From the NCBI GenBank assembly GCA_009602735.1, contig WELA01013825.1, positions 101,348 through 126,788 of the forward strand: a stretch of 25,441 nucleotides of DNA. The letters run 5' to 3'. The position numbers and the translations under genes are program-made. The notes beneath the pieces were generated by a model. That model was not told the origin of the DNA. It worked only from the letters and a program-made list of their open reading frames with translations, and made no database searches. Source of the DNA: Mesotaenium endlicherianum. Its lineage: Eukaryota > Streptophyta > Zygnematophyceae > Zygnematales > Mesotaeniaceae. Position 1 is the first letter of the stretch. Each line of letters starts with the position of its first letter. Of this stretch, positions 19,617 through 25,441 are shown piece after piece.

Positions 19617-20337
19617 GCACTGCAGAGTAAGGACTGCCACTGGTGACATCAGATGTATCTTATTGCCGTGCAGGACTTTCTCTTTGTACATATGTTGCTA
19701 CTAGCACAACGCAAGCAGTGAGCAGGCAAAGCCCGTAAAGCTAGCGTTATACCAATAGAACCACATTCGTTGGAATAGTGCATCCTTTCCACATTGAAGA
19801 GCAGAAGTAGTGTTTGTATTTGCCCACACGTGAACTCTTCCTCTCGGCCCCGCAACTCTCGAGCAGAGGTACAGCTGGGGAACAAATAAGGCAGAATGAC
19901 ACAAGTCAGGTCACTATCAGCCGCTCTACTTACACGCATGACTGTTTAGTGCGCAACTGGAAGAGAGTAATTCCTTTTTGGAACCAGCACTTAACTAGCA
20001 TCACCAACAAAGAATCTGGGAGCACTAACAAGTGTACGTGTTGCGCAACTTTCCTCTTGTCTCCCATATCAATTCCTATGTCTTTTATAGATTCTTTTGT
20101 CGACGCTGAGGTAGTGTGTTCATTGGCTGCACCTGATATAATGTGTTCTTGCTAAAAATTCTGCGTGTTGACCTTGTCATTGTCATAGTAAATCGAAATA
20201 GTAAGACATTCAACACAGTGCGAGCAGTCAGAAAATTCATACAGATTGCCTCCATATTTATTGCATGCAATCTGTACAAGAAAAAGTTGAGATGCAAGAG
20301 TCGCACCTCTATATACTTAACTAAAATATTGTGTATT
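19617..20337. other. convergent 3' intergenic region between SCC2 and SAS10
   Basis: 721 bp between the SCC2 stop (plus strand) and the SAS10 stop (minus strand). It must hold both 3' untranslated regions and their polyadenylation sites. On the minus strand an AATAAA lies 76 nt beyond the SAS10 stop. On the plus strand I see no AATAAA after SCC2. No further gene, RNA or repeat is recognised. Confidence 0.7.
20240..20276 (-). promoter_or_regulatory. hairpin with AATAAA in its loop, candidate SAS10 polyadenylation signal
   Basis: TACAGATTGC (20240-20249) and GCAATCTGTA (20267-20276) are perfect 10-bp inverted repeats. The 17-nt loop contains TTTATT (20257-20262), which reads AATAAA on the SAS10 strand. 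Position after the stop fits a poly(A) signal; the role of the hairpin is inference. Confidence 0.4.
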
Positions 20338-21040
20338 TTAACCAGCCATACGAACACTGCGACTGATACTCGACTTGATTCCGGTCGCCTCTCCACCATA
20401 AGATGCAGTGGGCACCTTGACGTCTCTGACTTGTCCCTTGCGCCTGACGACTGCTTTGGCATGGGCAAGCTGCTCACAAGTACAGCAATAAGTATTGGCA
20501 TGCTCAGAGTCAGCGGCACAAAATGAGCTGATTATTCCATAGAAAACCCAAGACTACAAAATACAATGGTGTATCACAGATACAACAAAAGGAGTCATAC
20601 CTTGTACTTTTTGCGAGGATTCTTCGTGAGCTTCTTGCGATGAGGTGTAAGGCCTTTGTTTTTCTCCATCTGTAAACAACCAACATATCAGTGCTTCAAC
20701 TTTTGGCAACGGGCTGGACCCTTGATTGACCAGTACCTTGGAACAACAACCAGCATCCTAGTAAGAAAATGCGGCACTGGTTTTAAAGTATACCACCGCT
20801 AGAAAGCACATGCATCGCTTTCTCCCCACAACCAGTGCTGCACCGCTCTGCGGATAACTTCAAGGCAAGGGAATTGGAGGGTGGCAATGACGATGATGAA
20901 CACCGCTACTTGACGTGCTGCACTTGCACAGGCACGTCATAACTGGTACACCAGGGAAAGCCAAGTGGCGCAAGCATACCTGGTAGGTGATGCTCCGCTT
21001 TCCGTCAGCTGCCTCCTCGTCCTGTGGCACAGCACTTTCT
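20338..21040 (-). other. C-terminal Sas10 domain (three exons)
   Basis: Exons 21040-20980, 20669-20601 and 20469-20338 give DGKRSITYQ, MEKNKGLTPHRKKLTKNPRK, and AVVRRKGQVRDVKV with YGGEATGIKSSISRSVRMAG at the very end. This basic domain is diagnostic for Sas10/Utp3 and continues in frame to the TAA stop at 20340-20338. Confidence 0.95.
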
Positions 21041-24000
21041 CTGCGCACCCGCCAATTAGCCGATAAGCCACGTGAGCACAACAAACAAAGCAGGCAGAGC
21101 CCACCAGTCATGAAGCTCCCTCCTACCTACACTAAAAAGTAGCTCAAGATATATGCTCACCTGACAGCAAGACGCAGGCTTGCAAAGTTTTCTCTACTTC
21201 ACATCCTTCCCAAAAGTATCTACCTGCATTCTACTCGCAATGATGTGCTTTCTTCTCTCTGGGTAGATCGCCACCTCTTATTCAAGCAGAGTATATTTTG
21301 GTAATCAGCACATAGCTGAAGAGCAAAGCAGGGGGAAGGTGGGGGGGCAGGGCAACCTGCTGTATTTGGCAGACTTAGCAGCCAGCTTGGCTGACCGCCT
21401 CTCCTTGGCCTCCTTGTAAAACTCGTCCTCTTCTGGCTCCGCTGTGGGCCCCACGTCGTCCCCGCCCGCGTCGTCGTCATCGTCGTCGTCAAACGCAACG
21501 TCCTGGTTGCCCCGCTGCAAAAGCTTGTTCTCGTGGGCTCGTCGCCGTTCGCCCAGGCCAGCCTTGCTGGGCACGTCCGCATCCCCAGACATTAGCTGCA
21601 GGCCCGGGCACAGAAACGTCACACGGCACAGCACGCAACGCCTCAGCACAGTAAGGCCGACACAGCAAGGCCAGCAATTGGAAGTCAGTGGAACACCTAA
21701 AGCTGGAGGCAGCTCATAGGCTGCTAGCTGCTGGCACACTGGAGGAGTCCAAGTCATTCCTGCCCGGCAGCAGCAGAGAGGGGGTACTCACAGTCTGCTT
21801 CTTGGCAGGCCTCCCCGCCTCGGCAATGGCCTGCGACATCTTGCGCCTCTTGAGAAGGCCAGCTGGCGGCCCGCCGTCGGCTGCATCCCCATCCTCCTCG
21901 TCCACGAAGTCTGCCACGTCGTCATCAAAGTCATCCAGCATGCCTGCCAGCCTGCTCATGGCATCATAAGAACCCCCCCCCATCCCCCTCCCCCAAAAAA
22001 ACAAAATTCCCCCGGCCCTCAGGCAGCTTAGTCTCCACCCCCCGAGCACGCAATGGCAAGAATATGTATGCTGGCCTGCTGCATGCTGGCGTTGCAGGAG
22101 GAGAGGGGCCCAAGCAGACAGAGCCAGTTGCTTCCGCACAACATGGACAGAGAGGAAGAGAGCAGCAGGAAAGCGAGAAAAAGGGTGGCGGGTGTACGAG
22201 TTGCGGTTGCGCTGCAGAGCGCGCAGGCGGACGCGCTCCGGCCGCGACAGCGGCACGCGCGCAAATAGGTTCTCCTCCGCCTGCGCCCGGGCCTGCAGGC
22301 GCTGCCGCTCGCGCTCCATGTCTGCACTCTCCACGCCCACCACCTCTCGCACCTGCACCTCCTCTCGCTCCCACCCTCCCCCTCCAGGTCCTTGAGCATT
22401 GCATCCATCCCCCAAGGCAGTGCAGTCTTTCGAGCCACTTTTCTGGACCCTCCCAAACACCTCTAGTAGGTGGTGCCATTGCTCGCCATCAAATGAGCCT
22501 ACGGCGGCAGCGGCAGCGGCGGCGGCGGCGGCCGCAGAGGCGGCCGGGTGGTGCATGACGCACGCATGTGCCAGTGCCCAATTGTCAGAAAGTGATTCTA
22601 CGAGAGTCAACCCCGGCACACCCAATCAGAATTCCGTGAGAGGCTTGCGCAAAGGCCAAAAGATGGGGATGGCGAGAGAGAGAGACAGGGAAAAGGAGAG
22701 AAAGGGAGCGAGGAAGAAACAGAGCGCGCAAGTACCTCCTCAGGGCGGCCTTCGAGCTCGTCTGCCAGCTGGCGAACAAACGCGCTGCGGGCGGCTCTGT
22801 TGCGCGCATCCTTGCTCACGCGACCCTCCCCTTTCCTAGCGCGCCCGTCCTCTTCCGTGTCCATGGCTGTGGGCACCAGCTTGGGCGGCCGATACACCCC
22901 TCCTCCCTCCTGTGGCGCGCACACACACGCAACAAGTTGCGGGGCAGCTACTGAGAAGCCTGCTGAAAATATATCAGCATTGAGGGCCCTGCAGATGAAG
23001 AAGGGGTCCTTGCTCGTGGGCAGTAGCGTCATGCGGGCAAGGGCAGACTGCCATACGCCACAAGAGAGACAAGCACTGCCCTCCCGCGCAGATCTATGAG
23101 CATGCACGTTCGCACGGCGGACAATAAAGGCAGCCACCAGGGGCGCGCATGAGAGATGCTTGCAGTGCAACGTGCGCGTAGATGCCCAAGCTTACGACTC
23201 AACCGGGGCGAGCGCACCGACGCTCCAGCCCGCTCGGAGCTTCTTGCGCAGGGCCTTCTGAGTTGCTCTACAACTGGCTCTGTGCAGAACCTGAGTCATA
23301 CAGTCGCGAAGAGACCCACAGAGGCAAAGCCGACAGTGGTCAAGTGCCCCGCACCACACTAGCACCGAACTGAGCAGCCACAGGCAGGGAGGGAGGAGGA
23401 AGGGGGGGGGGGGCGGCGCAAAAAGAGGGCGAGGGAGGGGAGGCAGGAAGGGAAGGAGGGACGCAGGGAGGGCAGGGTGGTGCTACCTCCTGCGCGTCGG
23501 CGGTGTTGACTTTGGACACGAGCATGTCGGGGTTGGGCCGGTACTTGAGGGCGTCGTCCTTCTGTCCCGCAGCGCCACCTGGCGCTCCGCCGTTGGCTGC
23601 AGCGGCAGCGGCGCTGCCGGGTTGGCTCTGAGCGGCCTTCAAAAGCTTCTCAATCTGGTACTGCAGCTTCTTGTCAATCGGCCGTATCTGCACCAGCAGC
23701 AGCGCCACCCCAAGAAGCGCACACCGCCCCGAGCAGAGGTCTCAGAGATCGTGCCGGTGGGCAGCGCTGCGCGGCAAGGCAAGTGCCTCTCACATGGGCC
23801 AAAGTTGCGGATGGGACAAAAAAGAGGAGCAGAAGCAGAGCCTGAGGCCCAAGCAATGGCAGCAAGGGGGCTGGGCAGGGCAGGGCGGAGCAGGAGAGGG
23901 CCACCCAGGGCCGGCTGCCACCAGGCTGCAGCTTTCTGGCGCACCTCCTTGTCTCCAAGTAGTGATCTCTACTCTCCACTAGCTACTGAACTATTTACGG

Positions 24001-24973
24001 CCTCTAGCGAGCACACCACAGCAACAGCAGGAGGAGAGCGGTGGCAGCCGCCGCAAGCAGGGGGTACCAAAGGGGAGGAAGGGGGGGGGACAGCGGACCT
24101 TTTCAAGAAGCAGGCGGAGCTCCACGAGGCGCGTGATGACGGGGTGGTCGCGCACGGAGCGGCCCTCCGCGCGCAGCAGCAGGTAGAAGACGATGGAGGA
24201 GCAGTAGGTGAGCAGCAGCAGGTGCTTGGCCTCCAGGTAGCTCAGCCCCTCCGCCGTCACGTACTCCCCTCCCTTCACCTGCCCGCCCGCGCGCCCACCC
24301 GCACATCCCGTCTCCATTGGCGCGGCCACAGAGAAGCCCATCCCTTGTTTGCTATGCGCACCGACAAGACAACAGTGCTGGAGCTAAGAGAGCATGCAGC
24401 AGCAAGTCATGCCTGGCACGGGGCAACGGGACGGGATGGGACGCGACAAGGAGGCGCCAGGACGAGCATCTGCTCTTTCACTCGTCCCTCTGATTTGGTC
24501 TCTGCACCCTTCCAGCAGCGCGGGCGGGCCGGCACGCTTGCAGGCAGGCAGGCCAGCGTGGCTGCCCAAGACACACTGATGTCCATGCTGCCTGCCATAG
24601 CTCACATGCACAGGCGCACGCACGCAAAGCACCCATCTGGTACTCCACAATGACAATGCCACGAGCACGACAGCCCTGTGACGTGCAGCACACAGCCTCT
24701 TCTCCTCCATTTTGTGCCCGCTGTCGCCCACTCGCCTCCCCCCCTCTCCCCTCCCGCCCCCTCTTGACGCCCAGGCAGGTAGACGACACTTGGCACCCTT
24801 CAGAGGTCTCCTAAGAGCCCACACAGCAAGAGCAAGAGCACTGGCTTACCTCTCAAGGGCCCAAGAGCACCACCTTGCTGATGGCGGGTGAGTGGATGGG
24901 TCGGTGGGTGGGTGGGGGNTCGTCCAGCGACTGCCTCAGATCCGCCAGCAGCCCCACCAGCTCCGGCGCGTCA
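20338..24973 (-). CDS. SAS10: SAS10/UTP3 family small-subunit processome protein (plant THALLO type); 5' end outside window
   Basis: Nucleolar component of the small-subunit processome, needed for 18S rRNA maturation. The minus-strand exons are 24973-24874, 24278-24099, 23687-23487, 22909-22736, 22352-22198, 21951-21792, 21595-21357, 21040-20980, 20669-20601 and 20469-20338. All phases match, giving 489 visible residues and a TAA stop. In order they encode the Sas10/Utp3 core (APELVGLLADLRQSLD, then YVTAEGLSYLEAKHLLLL, VRDHPVITRLVELRLLLEK, IRPIDKKLQYQIEKLLKAA), LKYRPNPDMLVSK, GVYRPPKLVP, a plant-like segment VREVVGVESADMER followed by AEENLFARVPLSRPER, an acidic stretch with seven Asp, DEFYKEAKERRSAKLAAK, and the C-terminal Sas10 domain. 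The family's acidic N-terminus and start codon lie past the right edge. The first visible exon is uncertain because an N (24919) and a GGGT-rich tract lie within it. Neuroguidin/Lcp5 shares the core fold but lacks this C-terminal domain. Confidence 0.93.
23487..24278 (-). other. Sas10/Utp3/C1D core domain
   Basis: Two exons (24278-24099 and 23687-23487) encode the helical Sas10/Utp3/C1D domain. Typical motifs are SYLEAKHLLLLTYCSSIVFY, RDHPVITRLVELRLLLEK and, across the phase-0 intron, IRPIDKKLQYQIEKLL, followed by a small Ala-rich insertion and YRPNPDML. This domain is shared by Sas10, Lcp5/neuroguidin and the exosome cofactor C1D and mediates protein and RNA contacts in pre-ribosomes. Confidence 0.9.
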
Positions 24974-25441
24974 CTGCAGCCGCAGAGACAGGGCACACGT
25001 GAGTGCGTGTGCACGTGAGATTATGATGCCCCAGGGCAAGCAATACGTAGAATCCTCCGCACTCCCCAGTGCCATGTACCAGTAGCTGTCTCCCTCTTGA
25101 GCGTGCACAGCTCAACTTCTCTGAACTTCAAGAGAGGGCGCCCTAGCCTAGCCATAGCCATCCGCATCCTCCTGCTAATCTCCCAATGAGACTATCGCTC
25201 TGTTCCTTCCCTGCTACTCTCTTAATTTGTCCTTTGTCCTTCCCTCAGAGCAGCAGCCTCTGAATGCACCTGTCATTAACCTTGGGGACTAGAGAGCATG
25301 TATGCACAACACGGCAGTGTGTGTGCCAAGGTTTGCATGCGCGCATGTGTGTGTGTGTGTGTGTGAAAGAGAGAGGAGAGAGAGAGAGGGAGGGAGGGGG
25401 AGAGGAGGCTGGGGAGAGGAAGGAAGGGGGCCGGGGGGGGG
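24974..25441. other. right edge, simple-sequence DNA upstream of the first visible SAS10 exon
   Basis: No exon, RNA or promoter can be supported. It should contain intron sequence or the upstream part of SAS10, because the acceptor at 24974 demands a preceding exon ending two bases into a codon. It holds a GT microsatellite (25346-25365) followed by GA- and G-rich DNA to the end. Confidence 0.6.
25346..25365 (+). repeat. (TG)10 microsatellite
   Basis: Ten uninterrupted TG units, preceded by alternating purine-pyrimidine GCATGCGCGCA, followed directly by a GA-rich tract. The alternation could favour Z-DNA; no function is evident. Confidence 0.95.

Noticed and set aside
21714-22625. 303-codon minus-strand frame as a single exon
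   Set aside because: It fuses two SAS10 exons with the intron between them; homologous proteins align directly across the splice, so the frame is better explained by a stop-free intron.
23622-24653. 343-codon plus-strand frame at the right end
   Set aside because: It is antisense to two SAS10 core exons with strong homology and has low-complexity composition.
1-25441. CRISPR array, transposase or reverse transcriptase genes, retroelement long terminal repeats
   Set aside because: None seen: repeats are simple-sequence or single short duplications, and no open frame shows transposase, integrase or polymerase motifs.

Overview
The window is nuclear DNA of a photosynthetic eukaryote of the green lineage, most likely a green alga. 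The reasons are three intron-rich housekeeping genes of plant type: a CPL1/2-type CTD phosphatase, an SCC2 cohesin loader with a PHD finger, and a SAS10/THALLO processome factor. Nearly all introns are GT-AG with TGCAG-like acceptors. Short triplet repeats are abundant, and a piece of plant-type mitochondrial DNA is embedded in one intron. I cannot name the species. Two single Ns (11446 and 24919) show it is a draft assembly.

Layout. (1) Minus strand, from 7224 leftward past position 1: CPL-type phosphatase. The N-terminal catalytic half (exons 1-6, 7224-3827) matches plant CPL1 closely. It is followed by one giant Pro/Ala/Gln-rich exon (2768-629) and a tentative further exon; the 3' end lies outside the window. 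(2) 7225-8090: divergent upstream region shared by CPL and SCC2. (3) Plus strand, 8091-19616: a complete SCC2/Nipped-B gene. I could resolve 28 exons, with all phases compatible, summing to 5589 nt (1862 aa). Intron 8 (10649-11525) carries a mitochondrial insertion with an intact-looking tRNA-Cys(GCA). (4) 19617-20337: short convergent 3' region. (5) Minus strand, from about 24973 to 20338: SAS10/UTP3, complete at the C-terminus, with the N-terminal exon(s) beyond the right edge. (6) 24974-25441: simple-sequence DNA with no recognised exon.

The genes serve different nuclear processes (RNA polymerase II CTD dephosphorylation, cohesin loading, 18S rRNA maturation). Nothing suggests a functional cluster beyond a possible shared promoter between the first two. 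Base composition is strikingly uneven: roughly 6-20.8 kb is balanced to AT-leaning, both flanks are strongly GC-rich, and both transitions fall inside genes.

I found no undescribed defence, mobile or metabolic system. The points most worth a second look are the mitochondrial insertion in SCC2 intron 8, three introns that are stop-free and a multiple of three in length, a candidate in-frame cassette exon in CPL, and the very large low-complexity linker of the phosphatase.
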